From positions 55,005,402 to 55,069,401 of the forward strand of contig OX359249.1 in assembly GCA_947179485.1 (NCBI GenBank): a stretch of 64,000 bases of DNA, read 5' to 3'. Positions 25,535 through 38,839 of the stretch are shown one piece after another. This DNA is from Allacma fusca. Lineage: Eukaryota > Arthropoda > Collembola > Symphypleona > Sminthuridae. Each line of letters starts with the position of its first letter. Positions within the stretch are counted from its first letter, which is position 1. The notes under the pieces were generated by a model that worked only from the letters and a program-made list of their open reading frames with translations, ran no database searches and was not told where the DNA came from. A program made the translations under genes and the position numbers.

Positions 25535-27440
25535 GTTTGCTGAATTCATCAGAATCTCTTTATATTTTGGGAATACACTCGAGCGGTCTGCTAAAGCTCA
25601 ATTCTCGAATTCGAGATGAATCGAAAATCTTTGAAAATAGCTATGAAAATGAAGTGTCGTTGCTCTGGGTACTTTTTATGGTGTTTGCTGAACTCGTTGA
25701 AATCCCTTTAGACTTTGGCAATACACGCGGACGGTCTGCTAAAGCTCAATTTTCGAATTTGAGATGAATCGGAAAACTTAGAAAATAGCGATGAAAATGA
25801 CGTCGTTGCATTAGTCACTTTTTCAGGTGTTTGCTGAAATCATCAGAATCTTTTTATATTTTATGAATACACGCGGGCGGTCTGCTAAAGCTCAATTCTC
25901 GAATTTGAGATGAATCGGAAGACTGAAAATAACTACGAAAATGAAGTGTCGTTGCTCTGGTCACTTTTTCAGGTGTTTGCTGCACTCATCAGATTCTCTT
26001 TATATTTTGGGAATACACGCGGGCGGTCTGCTAAAGCTCAATTTTCGAATTTGAGATGAATCCGAAAACTTAAAAAATAGCGATGAAAATGACGTCGTTG
26101 CATAAGTCACTTTTTCAGGTGTTTGCTGAATTCATCAGAATCTCTTTATATTTTGGGAATACACTCGAGCGGTCTGCTAAAGCTCAATTCTCGAATTCGA
26201 GATGAATCGAAAATCTTTGAAAATAGCTATGAAAATGAAGTGTCGTTGCTCTGGGTACTTTTTATGGTGTTTGCTGAACTCGTCGAAATCTCTTTCAACT
26301 TTGGGAATACACGCGGGCTGTCTGCCAAAGCTCAATTCTCGAATTTGAGATGAATCCGAAAACTTAGAAAATAGCGATGAAAATGAAGTCGTTGCATTAG
26401 TCACTTTTTCAGGTGTTTGCTGAAATCATCAGAATCTTTTTATATTTTATGAATACACGCGGGCGGTCTGCTAAAGCTCAATTCTCGAATTTGAGATGAA
26501 TCGGAAGACTGAAAATAACTACGAAAATGAAGTGTCGTTGCTCTGGTCACTTTTTCAGGTGTTTGCTGCACTCATCAGATTCTCTTTATATTTTGGGAAT
26601 ACACGCGGGCGGTCTGCTAAAGCTCAATTTTCGAATTTGAGATGAATCCGAAAACTTAAAAAATAGCGATGAAAATGACGTCGTTGCATAAGTCACTTTT
26701 TCAGGTGTTTGCTGAATTCATCAGAATCTCTTTATATTTTGGGAATACACTCGAGCGGTCTGCTAAAGCTCAATTCTCGAATTCGAGATGAATCGAAAAT
26801 CTTTGAAAATAGCTATGAAAATGAAGTGTCGTTGCTCTGGTCACTTTTTATGGTGTTTGCTGAACTCGTTGAAATCCCTTTAGACTTTGGCAATACACGC
26901 GGACGGTCTGCTAAAGCTCAATTTTCGAATTTGAGATGAATCGGAAAACTTAGAAAATAGCGATGAAAACGACGTCGTTGCATTAGTCACTTTTTCAGGT
27001 GTTTGCTGAATTCATCAGATTCTCTTTATATTTTGGGAATACACGCGGGCGGTCTGCTAAAGCTCAATTTTCGAATTTGAGATGAATCCGAAAACTTAAA
27101 AAATAGCGATGAAAATGACGTCGTTGCATTAGTCACTTTTTCAGGTGTTTGCTGAATTCATCAGAATCTCTTTATATTTTGGGAATACACTCGAGCGGTC
27201 TGCTAAAGCTCAATTCTCGAATTCGAGATGAATCGAAAATCTTTGAAAATAGCTATGAAAATAAAGTGTCGTTGCTCTGGGTACTTTTTATGGTGTTTGC
27301 TGAACTCGTCGAAATCTCTTTCAACTTTGGGAATACACGCGGGCTGTCTGCCAAAGCTCAATTCTCGAATTTGAGATGAATCCGAAAACTTAGAAAATAG
27401 CGATGAAAATGACGTCGTTGCATTAGTCACTTTTTCAGGT
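25535..27440. repeat. Long HOR copy G (partial)
   Basis: It follows copy F for about 1.9 kb (P-Q-R-S-P-N-R-S-P-Q-S-P-N). After the next R monomer new variants appear (AATTTAAAATG near 27,516, GTCTTGTAAAGC near 27,639), and at 27,733 a P stands where D* would be expected, so the long HOR ends here. Confidence 0.82.
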
Positions 27441-29022
27441 GTTTGCTGAAATCATCAGAATCTTTTTATATTTTATGAATACACGCGGGCGGTCTGCTAA
27501 AGCTCAATTCTCGAATTTAAAATGAATCGGAAAACTAAAAATAACTACGAAAATGAAGTGTCGTTGCTCTGGTCACTTTTTCAGGTGTTTGCTGCACTCA
27601 TCAGATTCTCTTTATATTTTGGGAATACACGCGGGCGGTCTTGTAAAGCTCAATTTTCGAATTTGAGATGAATCCGAAAACTTAAAAAATAGCGATGAAA
27701 ATGACGTCGTTGCATAAGTCACTTTTTCAGGTGTTTGCTGAATTCATCAAAATCTCTTTATATTTTGGGAATACACTCGAGCGGTCTGCTAAAGCTCAAT
27801 TCTCGAATTCGAGATGAATCAAAAATCTTTGAAAATAGCTATGAAAATGAAGTGTCGTTGCTCTGGTCACTTTTTATGGTGTTTGCTGAACTCGTTGAAA
27901 TCCCTTTAGACTGGCAATACACGCGGACGGTCTGCTAAAGCTCAATTTTCGAATTTGAGATGAATCGGAAAACTTAGAAAATAGCGATGAAAATGACGTC
28001 GTTGCATTAGTCACTTTTTCAGGTGTTTGCTGAATTCATCAGAATCTCTTTATATTTTGGGAATACACTCGAGCGGTCTGCTAAAGCTCAATTCTCGAAT
28101 TCGAGATGAATCGAAAATTTTTGAAAATAGCTATGAAAATGAAGTGTCGTTGCTCTGGGTACTTTTTATGGTGTTTGCTGAACTCGTCGAAATCTCTTTC
28201 AACTTTGGGAATACACGCGGGCTGTCTGCCAAAGCTCAATTCTCGAATTTGAGATGAATCCGAAAACTTAGAAAATAGCGATGAAAATGACGTCGTTGCA
28301 TTAGTCACTTTTTCAGGTGTTTGCTGAAATCATCAGAATCTTTTTATATTTTATGAATACACGCGGGCGGTCTGCTAAAGCTCAATTCTCGAATTTGAGA
28401 TGAATCGGAAAACTGAAAATAACTACGAAAATGAAGTGTCGTTGCTCTGGTCACTTTTTATGGTGTTTGCTGAACTCGTTGAAATCCCTTTAGACTTTGG
28501 CAATACACGCGGACGGTCTGCTAAAGCTCAATTTTCGAATTTGAGATGAATCGGAAAACTTAGAAAATAGCGATGAAAATGACGTCGTTGCATTAGTCAC
28601 TTTTTCAGGTGTTTGCTGAATTCATCAGAATCTCTTTATATTTTGGGAATACACTCGAGCGGTCTGCTAAAGCTCAATTCTCGAATTCGAGATGAATCGA
28701 AAATTTTTGAAAATAGCTATGAAAATGAAGTGTCGTTGCTCTGGGTACTTTTCATGGTGTTTGCTGAACTTGTCGAAATCTCTTTCAACTTTGGGAATAC
28801 ACGCGGGCTGTCTGCCAAAGCTCAATTCTCGAATTTGAGATGAATCCGAAAACTTAGAAAATAGCGATGAAAATGACGTCGTTGCATTAGTCACTTTTTC
28901 AGGTGTTTGCTGAAATCATCAGAATCTTTTTATATTTTATGAATACACGCGGGCGGTCTGCTAAAGCTCAATTCTCGAATTTGAGATGAATCCGAAAATC
29001 TTTGAAAATAGCTATGAAAATG

Positions 29023-29590
29023 ACGTCGTTGCTTTAGTCACTTTTTCAGGTGTTTGCTGAACTCATCAGAATCTCTTTATATTTTGGGAATACACTCGAG
29101 CGGTCTGCTAAAGCTCAATTCTCGAATTTGAGATGAATCAGAAAACTTTGAAAATAGCTACGAAAATGAAGTGTCGTTGCTCTGGTCACTTTTTATGGTG
29201 TTTGCTGAACTCGTCGGAATCTCTTTATATTTTGGGAATAAACGCGGGCTGTCTGCAAAGGCTCAATTCTCGAATTTGAGATGAATCGGAAAACTGAAAA
29301 TAGCGATGAAAATGACGTCGTTTCTCTGGTCACTTTTTATGGTGTTTGCTGAACTCGTCAGAATCGCTTTATACTTTGGGAATCCACTCAGGCAGTCTGC
29401 TTAAGCTCGTATCTCGAATTTACGATGAATCGAAAAACTAAAAAATGCTATAAAATGACGTCGTAGCTCTGGTCACTTTCAAGGGTGTTTAGTGAACCCG
29501 TCAGAATCTCTTTTAACTTTAGGAATACACGCGGGCGGTCTGCTAAAGCTCAATTCTCGAATTTGAGATGAATCGGAAAACTTTGAAAAT
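29023..29590. repeat. Diverged four-monomer block, left copy
   Basis: It starts at GACGTCGTTGCTTTAGTC and contains unusual monomers: GGAATAAACGCGGG, TCTGCAAAGGC, a D'-like unit with AATCCACTCAGGC, and an E-like unit with TTAACTTTAGGAATAC. A near copy lies 9,817 bp to the right (38,840-39,408). It is flanked on the right by an E/Q chimera at 29,635. Confidence 0.8.
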
Positions 29591-29634
29591 AGCTATGAAA
29601 ATGAAGTGTCGTTGCTCTGGGTACTTTCAAGGGT

Positions 29635-29735
29635 GTTTAGTGAACTCGTTGAAATCCCTTTAGACTTTGGCAATACACGCGGACGGTCTGCTAAAGCTCA
29701 ATTTTCGAATTTGAGATGAATCGGAAAACTTAGAA
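29635..29735. repeat. Chimeric E/Q monomer (left part)
   Basis: It opens with GTTTAGTGAAC as in E, preceded by TTTCAAGGGT, then reads CTCGTTGAAATCCC as in Q. It marks a crossover that returns the array from the diverged block to ordinary P-N-R-S order. Confidence 0.75.
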
Positions 29736-32700
29736 AATAGCGATGAAAATGACGTCGTTGCATTAGTCACTTTTTCAGGTGTTTGCTGAATTCATCAGAA
29801 TCTCTTTATATTTTGGGAATACACTCGAGCGGTCTGCTAAAGCTCAATTCTCGAATTCGAGATGAATCGAAAATCTTTGAAAATAGCTATGAAAATGAAG
29901 TGTCGTTGCTCTGGGTACTTTTTATGGTGTTTGCTGAACTCGTCGAAATCTCTTTCAACTTTGGGAATACACGCGGGCTGTCTGCCAAAGCTCAATTCTC
30001 GAATTTGAGATGAATCCGAAAACTTAGAAAATAGCGATGAAAATGACGTCGTTGCATTAGTCACTTTTTCAGGTGTTTGCTGAAATCATCAGAATCTTTT
30101 TATATTTTATGAATACACGCGGGCTGTCTGCTAAAGCTCAATTCTCGAATTTGAGATGAATCGGAAAACTGAAAATAACTACGAAAATGAAGTGTCGTTG
30201 CTCTGGTCACTTTTTCAGGTGTTTGCTGCACTCATCAGATTCTCTTTATATTTTGGGAATACACGCGGGCGGTCTGCTAAAGCTCAATTTTCGAATTTGA
30301 GATGAATCCGAAAACTTAAAAAATAGCGATGAAAATGACGTCGTTGCATAAGTCACTTTTTCAGGTGTTTGCTGAATTCATCAGAATCTCTTTATATTTT
30401 GGGAATACACTCGAGCGGTCTGCTAAAGCTCAATTCTCGAATTCGAGATGAATCGAAAATCTTTGAAAATAGCTATGAAAAAGAAGTGTCGTTGCTCTGG
30501 TCACTTTTTATGGTGTTTGCTGAACTCGTTGAAATCCCTTTAGACTTTGGCAATACACGCGGACGGTCTGCTAAAGCTCAATTTTCGAATTTGAGATGAA
30601 TCCGAAAACTTAAAAAATAGCGATGAAAATGACGTCGTTGCATTAGTCACTTTTTCAGGTGTTTGCTGAATTCATCAGAATCTCTTTATATTTTGGGAAT
30701 ACACTCGAGCGGTCTGCTAAAGCTCAATTCTCGAATTCGAGATGAATCGAAAATCTTTGAAAATAGCTATGAAAATGAAGTGTCGTTGCTCTGGGTACTT
30801 TTTATGGTGTTTGCTGAACTCGTCGAAATCTCTTTCAACTTTGGGAATACACGCGGGCTGTCTGCCAAAGCTCAATTCTCGAATTTGAGATGAATCCGAA
30901 AACTTAGAAAATAGCGATGAAAATGACGTCGTTGCATTAGTCACTTTTTCAGGTGTTTGCTGAAATCATCAGAATCTTTTTATATTTTATGAATACACGC
31001 GGGCGGTCTGCTAAAGCTCAACTCTCGAATTTGAGATGAATCGGAAAACTTAGAAAATAGCGATGAAAACGACGTCGTTGCATTAGTCACTTTTTCAGGT
31101 GTTTGCTGAATTCATCAGATTCTCTTTATATTTTGGGAATACACGCGGGCGGTCTGCTAAAGCTCAATTTTCGAATTTGAGATGAATCCGAAAACTTAAA
31201 AAATAGCGATGAAAATGACGTCGTTGCATTAGTCACTTTTTCAGGTGTTTGCTGAATTCATCAGAATCTCTTTATATTTTGGGAATACACTCGAGCGGTC
31301 TGCTAAAGCTCAATTCTCGAATTCGAGATGAATCGAAAATCTTTGAAAATAGCTATGAAAATGAAGTGTCGTTGCTCTGGGTACTTTTTATGGTGTTTGC
31401 TGAACTCGTCGAAATCTCTTTCAACTTTGGGAATACACGCGGGCTGTCTGCCAAAGCTCAATTCTCGAATTTGAGATGAATCCGAAAACTTAGAAAATAG
31501 CGATGAAAATGACGTCGTTGCATTAGTCACTTTTTCAGGTGTTTGCTGAAATCATCAGAATCTTTTTATATTTTATGAATACACGCGGGCGGTCTGCTAA
31601 AGCTCAATTCTCGAATTTAAAATGAATCGGAAAACTAAAAATAACTACGAAAATGAAGTGTCGTTGCTCTGGTCACTTTTTCAGGTGTTTGCTGCACTCA
31701 TCAGATTCTCTTTATATTTTGGGAATACACGCGGGCGGTCTGCTAAAGCTCAATTTTCGAATTTGAGATGAATCCGAAAACTTAAAAAATAGCGATGAAA
31801 ATGACGTCGTTGCATAAGTCACTTTTTCAGGTGTTTGCTGAATTCATCAGAATCTCTTTATATTTTGGGAATACACTCGAGCGGTCTGCTAAAGCTCAAT
31901 TCTCGAATTCGAGATGAATCGAAAATCTTTGAAAATAGCTATGAAAATGAAGTGTCGTTGCTCTGGGTACTTTTTATGGTGTTTGCTGAACTCGTCGAAA
32001 TCTCTTTCAACTTTGGGAATACACGCGGGCTGTCTGCCAAAGCTCAATTCTCGAATTTGAGATGAATCCGAAAACTTAGAAAATAGCGATGAAAATGACG
32101 TCGTTGCATTAGTCACTTTTTCAGGTGTTTGCTGAAATCATCAGAATCTTTTTATATTTTATGAATACACGCGGGCGGTCTGCTAAAGCTCAATTCTCGA
32201 ATTTGAGATGAATCGGAAAACTGAAAATAACTACGAAAATGAAGTGTCGTTGCTCTGGTCACTTTTTCAGGTGTTTGCTGCACTCATCAGATTCTCTTTA
32301 TATTTTGGGAATACACGCGGGCGGTCTGCTAAAGCTCAATTTTCGAATTTGAGATGAATCCGAAAACTTAAAAAATAGCGATGAAAATGACGTCGTTGCA
32401 TAAGTCACTTTTTCAGGTGTTTGCTGAATTCATCAGAATCTCTATATTTTGGGAATACACTCGAGCGGTCTGCTAAAGCTCAATTCTCGAATTCGAGATG
32501 AATCAAAAATCTTTGAAAATAGCTATGAAAATGAAGTGTCGTTGCTCTGGTCACTTTTTATGGTGTTTGCTGAACTCGTTGAAATCCCTTTAGACTTTGG
32601 CAATACACGCGGACGGTCTGCTAAAGCTCAATTTTCGAATTTGAGATGAATCGGAAAACTTAGAAAATAGCGATGAAAATGACGTCGTTGCATTAGTCAC

Positions 32701-33882
32701 TTTTTCAGGTGTTTGCTGAATTCATCAGAATCTCTTTATATTTTGGGAATACACTCGAGCGGTCTGCTAAAGCTCAATTCTCGAATTCGAGATGAATCGA
32801 AAATCTTTGAAAATAGCTATGAAAATGAAGTGTCGTTGCTCTGGGTACTTTTTATGGTGTTTGCTGAACTCGTCGAAATCTCTTTCAACTTTGGGAATAC
32901 ACGCGGGCTGTCTGCCAAAGCTCAATTCTCGAATTTGAGATGAATCCGAAAACTTAGAAAATAGCGATGAAAATGACGTCGTTGCATTAGTCACTTTTTC
33001 AGGTGTTTGCTGAAATCATCAGAATCTTTTTATATTTTATGAATACACGCGGGCGATCTGCTAAAGCTCAATTCTCGAATTTGAGATGAATCGGAAAACT
33101 GAAAATAACTACGAAAATGAAGTGTCGTTGCTCTGGTCACTTTTTATGGTGTTTGCTGAACTCGTTGAAATCCCTTTAGACTTTGGCAATACACGCGGAC
33201 GGTCTGCTAAAGCTCAATTTTCGAATTTGAGATGAATCGGAAAACTTAGAAAATAGCGATGAAAATGACGTCGTTGCATTAGTCACTTTTTCAGGTGTTT
33301 GCTGAATTCATCAGAATCTCTTTATATTTTGGGAATACACTCGAGCGGTCTGCTAAAGCTCAATTCTCGAATTCGAGATGAATCGAAAATTTTTGAAAAT
33401 AGCTATGAAAATGAAGTGTCGTTGCTCTGGGTACTTTTCATGGTGTTTGCTGAACTCGTCGAAATCTCTTTCAACTTTGGGAATACACGCGGGCTGTCTG
33501 CCAAAGCTCAATTCTCGAATTTGAGATGAATCCGAAAACTTAGAAAATAGCGATGAAAATGACGTCGTTGCATTAGTCACTTTTTCAGGTGTTTGCTGAA
33601 ATCATCAGAATCTTTTTATATTTTATGAATACACGCGGGCGGTCTGCTAAAGCTCAATTCTCGAATTTAAAATGAATCGGAAAACTAAAAATAACTACGA
33701 AAATGAAGTGTCGTTGCTCTGGTCACTTTTTCAGGTGTTTACTGCACTCATCAGATTCTCTTTATATTTTGGGAATACACGCGGGCGGTCTGCTAAAGCT
33801 CAATTTTCGAATTTGAGATGAATCCGAAAACTTAAAAAATAGCGATGAAAATGACGTCGTTGCATAAGTCACTTTTTCAGGT

Positions 33883-36800
33883 GTTTGCTGAATTCATCAG
33901 AATCTCTTTATATTTTGGGAATACACTCGAGCGGTCTGCTAAAGCTCAATTCTCGAATTCGAGATGAATCGAAAATCTTTGAAAATAGCTATGAAAATGA
34001 AGTGTCGTTGCTCTGGTCACTTTTTATGGTGTTTGCTGAACTCGTTGAAATCCCTTTAGACTTTGGCAATACACGCGGACGGTCTGCTAAAGCTCAATTT
34101 TCGAATTTGAGATGAATCGGAAAACTTAGAAAATAGCGATGAAAATGACGTCGTTGCATTAGTCACTTTTTCAGGTGTTTGCTGAATTCATCAGAATCTC
34201 TTTATATTTTGGGAATACACTCGAGCGGTCTGCTAAAGCTCAATTCTCGAATTCGAGATGAATCGAAAATCTTTGAAAATAGCTATGAAAATGAAGTGTC
34301 GTTGCTCTGGGTACTTTTCATGGTGTTTGCTGAACTCGTCGAAATCTCTTTCAACTTTGGGAATACACGCGGGCTGTCTGCCAAAGCTCAATTCTCGAAT
34401 TTGAGATGAATCCGAAAACTTAGAAAATAGCGATGAAAATGACGTCGTTGCATTAGTCACTTTTTCAGGTGTTTGCTGAAATCATCAGAATCTTTTTATA
34501 TTTTATGAATACACGCGGGCGGTCTGCTAAAGCTCAATTCTCGAATTTGAGATGAATCGGAAAACTGAAAATAACTACGAAAATGAAGTGTCGTTGCTCT
34601 GGTCACTTTTTCAGGTGTTTGCTGAATTCATCAGATTCTCTTTATATTTTGGGAATACACGCGGGCGGTCTGCTAAAGCTCAATTTTCGAATTTGAGATG
34701 AATCCGAAAACTTAAAAAATAGCGATGAAAATGACGTCGTTGCATAAGTCACTTTTTCAGGTGTTTGCTGAATTCATCAGAATCTCTTTATATTTTGGGA
34801 ATACACTCGAGCGGTCTGCTAAAGCTCAATTCTCGAATTCGAGATGAATCGAAAATCTTTGAAAATAGCTATGAAAATGAAGTGTCGTTGCTCTGGTCAC
34901 TTTTTATGGTGTTTGCTGAACTCGTTGAAATCCCTTTAGACTTTGGCAATACACGCGGACGGTCTGCTAAAGCTCAATTTTCGAATTTGAGATGAATCGG
35001 AAAACTTAGAAAATAGCGATGAAAATGACGTCGTTGCATTAGTCACTTTTTCAGGTGTTTGCTGAATTCATCAGAATCTCTTTATATTTTGGGAATACAC
35101 TCGAGCGGTCTGCTAAAGCTCAATTCTCGAATTCGAGATGAATCGTAAATCTTTGAAAATAGCTATGAAAATGAAGTGTCGTTGCTCTGGGTACTTTTTA
35201 TGGTGTTTGCTGAACTCGTCGAAATCTCTTTCAACTTTGGGAATACACGCGGGCTGTCTGCCAAAGCTCAATTCTCGAATTTGAGATGAATCCGAAAACT
35301 TAGAAAATAGCGATGAAAATGACGTCGTTGCATTAGTCACTTTTTCAGGTGTTTTGCTGAAATCATCAGAATCTTTTTATATTTTATGAATACACGCGGG
35401 CGGTCTGCTAAAGCTCAATTCTCGAATTTGAGATGAATCGGAAAACTGAAAATAACTACGAAAATGAAGTGTCGTTGCTCTGGTCACTTTTTCAGGTGTT
35501 TGCTGAATTCATCAGATTCTCTTTATATTTTGGGAATACACGCGGGCGGTCTGCTAAAGCTCAATTTTCGAATTTGAGATGAATCCGAAAACTTAAAAAA
35601 TAGCGATGAAAATGACGTCGTTGCATAAGTCACTTTTTCAGGTGTTTGCTGAATTCATCAGAATCTCTTTATATTTTGGGAATACACTCGAGCGGTCTGC
35701 TAAAGCTCAATTCTCGAATTCGAGATGAATCGAAAATCTTTGAAAATAGCTATGAAAATGAAGTGTCGTTGCTCTGGTCACTTTTTATGGTGTTTGCTGA
35801 ACTCGTTGAAATCCCTTTAGACTTTGGCAATACACGCGGACGGTCTGCTAAAGCTCAATTTTCGAATTTGAGATGAATCGGAAAACTTAGAAAATAGCGA
35901 TGAAAATGACGTCGTTGCATTAGTCACTTTTTCAGGTGTTTGCTGAATTCATCAGAATCTCTTTATATTTTGGGAATACACTCGAGCGGTCTGCTAAAGC
36001 TCAATTCTCGAATTCGAGATGAATCGAAAATCTTTGAAAATAGCTATGAAAATGAAGTGTCGTTGCTCTGGGTACTTTTTATGGTGTTTGCTGAACTCGT
36101 CGAAATCTCTTTCAACTTTGGGAATACACGCGGGCTGTCTGCCAAAGCTCAATTCTCGAATTTGAGATGAATCCGAAAACTTAGAAAATAGCGATGAAAA
36201 TGACGTCGTTGCATTAGTCACTTTTTCAGGTGTTTGCTGAAATCATCAGAATCTTTTTATATTTTATGAATACACGCGGGCGGTCTGCTAAAGCTCAATT
36301 CTCGAATTTGAGATGAATCGGAAAACTGAAAATAACTACGAAAATGAAGTGTCGTTGCTCTGGTCACTTTTTCAGGTGTTTGCTGAATTCATCAGATTCT
36401 CTTTATATTTTGGGAATACACGCGGGCGGTCTGCTAAAGCTCAATTTTCGAATTTGAGATGAATCCGAAAACTTAAAAAATAGCGATGAAAATGACGTCG
36501 TTGCATAAGTCACTTTTTCAGGTGTTTGCTGAATTCATCAGAATCTCTTTATATTTTGGGAATACACTCGAGCGGTCTGCTAAAGCTCAATTCTCGAATT
36601 CGAGATGAATCGAAAATCTTTGAAAATAGCTATGAAAATGAAGTGTCGTTGCTCTGGTCACTTTTTATGGTGTTTGCTGAACTCGTTGAAATCCCTTTAG
36701 ACTTTGGCAATACACGCGGACGGTCTGCTAAAGCTCAATTTTCGAATTTGAGATGAATCGGAAAACTTAGAAAATAGCGATGAAAATGACGTCGTTGCAT

Positions 36801-37257
36801 TAGTCACTTTTTCAGGTGTTTGCTGAATTCATCAGAATCTCTTTATATTTTGGGAATACACTCGAGCGGTCTGCTAAAGCTCAATTCTCGAATTCGAGAT
36901 GAATCGAAAATCTTTGAAAATAGCTATGAAAATGAAGTGTCGTTGCTCTGGGTACTTTTTATGGTGTTTGCTGAACTCGTCGAAATCTCTTTCAACTTTG
37001 GGAATACACGCGGGCTGTCTGCCAAAGCTCAATTCTCGAATTTGAGATGAATCCGAAAACTTAGAAAATAGCGATGAAAATGACGTCGTTGCATTAGTCA
37101 CTTTTTCAGGTGTTTGCTGAAATCATCAGAATCTTTTTATATTTTATGAATACACGCGGGCGGTCTGCTAAAGCTCAATTCTCGAATTTGAGATGAATCG
37201 GAAAACTGAAAATAACTACGAAAATGAAGTGTCGTTGCTCTGGTCACTTTTTATGGT
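33883..37257. repeat. 880-bp higher-order repeat, 3.8 copies
   Basis: Units P-Q-P-N-R-S start at 33,883, 34,763, 35,644 and 36,524. The second is 881 bp because of an extra T near 35,351 (GTGTTTTGCTG). The fourth stops after R; at 37,258 a Q replaces the expected S. Confidence 0.88.
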
Positions 37258-38839
37258 GTTTGCTGAACTCGTTGAAATCCCTTTAGACTTTGGCAATACA
37301 CGCGGACGGTCTGCTAAAGCTCAATTTTCGAATTTGAGATGAATCGGAAAACTTAGAAAATAGCGATGAAAATGACGTCGTTGCATTAGTCACTTTTTCA
37401 GGTGTTTGCTGAATTCATCAGAATCTCTTTATATTTTGGAATACACTCGAGCGGTCTGCTAAAGCTCAATTCTCGAATTCGAGATGAATCGAAAATTTTT
37501 GAAAATAGCTATGAAAATGAAGTGTCGTTGCTCTGGGTACTTTTCATGGTGTTTGCTGAACTCGTCGAAATCTCTTTCAACTTTGGGAATACACGCGGGC
37601 TGTCTGCCAAAGCTCAATTCTCGAATTTGAGATGAATCCGAAAACTTAGAAAATAGCGATGAAAATGACGTCGTTGCATTAGTCACTTTTTCAGGTGTTT
37701 GCTGAAATCATCAGAATCTTTTTATATTTTATGAATACACGCGGGCGGTCTGCTAAAGCTCAATTCTCGAATTTGAGATGAATCGGAAAACTGAAAATAA
37801 CTACGAAAATGAAGTGTCGTTGCTCTGGTCACTTTTTCAGGTGTTTGCTGCACTCATCAGATTCTCTTTATATTTTGGGAATACACGCGGGCGGTCTGCT
37901 AAAGCTCAATTTTCGAATTTGAGATGAATCTGAAAACTTAAAAAATAGCGATGAAAATGACGTCGTTGCATAAGTCACTTTTTCAGGTGTTTGCTGAATT
38001 CATCAGAATCTCTTTATATTTTGGGAATACACTCGAGCGGTCTGCTAAAGCTCAATTCTCGAATTCGAGATGAATCGAAAATCTTTGAAAATAGCTATGA
38101 AAATGAAGTGTCGTTGCTCTGGTCACTTTTTATGGTGTTTGCTGAACTCGTTGAAATCCCTTTAGACTTTGGCAATACACGCGGACGGTCTGCTAAAGCT
38201 CAATTTTCGAATTTGAGATGAATCGGAAAACTTAGAAAATAGCGATGAAAACGACGTCGTTGCATTAGTCACTTTTTCAGGTGTTTGCTGAATTCATCAG
38301 ATTCTCTTTATATTTTGGGAATACACGCGGGCGGTCTGCTAAAGCTCAATTTTCGAATTTGAAATGAATCCGAAAACTTAAAAAATAGCGATGAAAATGA
38401 CGTCGTTGCATTAGTCACTTTTTCAGGTGTTTGCTGAATTCATCAGAATCTCTTTATATTTTGGGAATACACTCGAGCGGTCTGCTAAAGCTCAATTCTC
38501 GAATTCGAGATGAATCGAAAATCTTTGAAAATAGCTATGAAAATGAAGTGTCGTTGCTCTGGGTACTTTTCATGGTGTTTGCTGAACTCGTCGAAATCTC
38601 TTTCAACTTTGGGAATACACGCGGGCTGTCTGCCAAAGCTCAATTCTCGAATTTGAGATGAATCCGAAAACTTAGAAAATAGCGATGAAAATGACGTCGT
38701 TGCATTAGTCACTTTTTCAGGTGTTTGCTGAAATCATCAGAATCTTTTTATATTTTATGAATACACGCGGGCGGTCTGCTAAAGCTCAATTTTCGAATTT
38801 GAGATGAATCCGAAAACTTAAAAAATAGCGATGAAAATG

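Larger units (their letters stand above)
3929..27440. repeat. Long higher-order repeat, 24 to 28 monomers per unit
   Basis: Counting from the P monomer that follows F, units start at 3,929, 7,430, 11,371, 14,000, 17,941, 21,445 and 25,535. Their lengths are 3,501, 3,941, 2,629, 3,941, 3,504 and 4,090 bp, and the last is broken off near 27,440. The reference 27-mer (7,430-11,370) reads P-Q-R-S-P-Q-S-P-Q-S-P-N-R-S-D*-E-F-P-Q-P-N'-R-S-P'-D-E-F. Differences between copies are losses or gains of whole monomers plus a few point changes. The 8-mer of region 1 is contained in it in part, so the long unit probably grew out of the shorter one or the reverse. Confidence 0.9.

Noticed and set aside
29514-29522. 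Interstitial telomere repeat (TTAGG within the satellite, also near 41,783)
   Set aside because: Each is a single TTAGG made by one base change in the satellite (CTTTAGGAA, TTTTTAGGTG), without tandem units.
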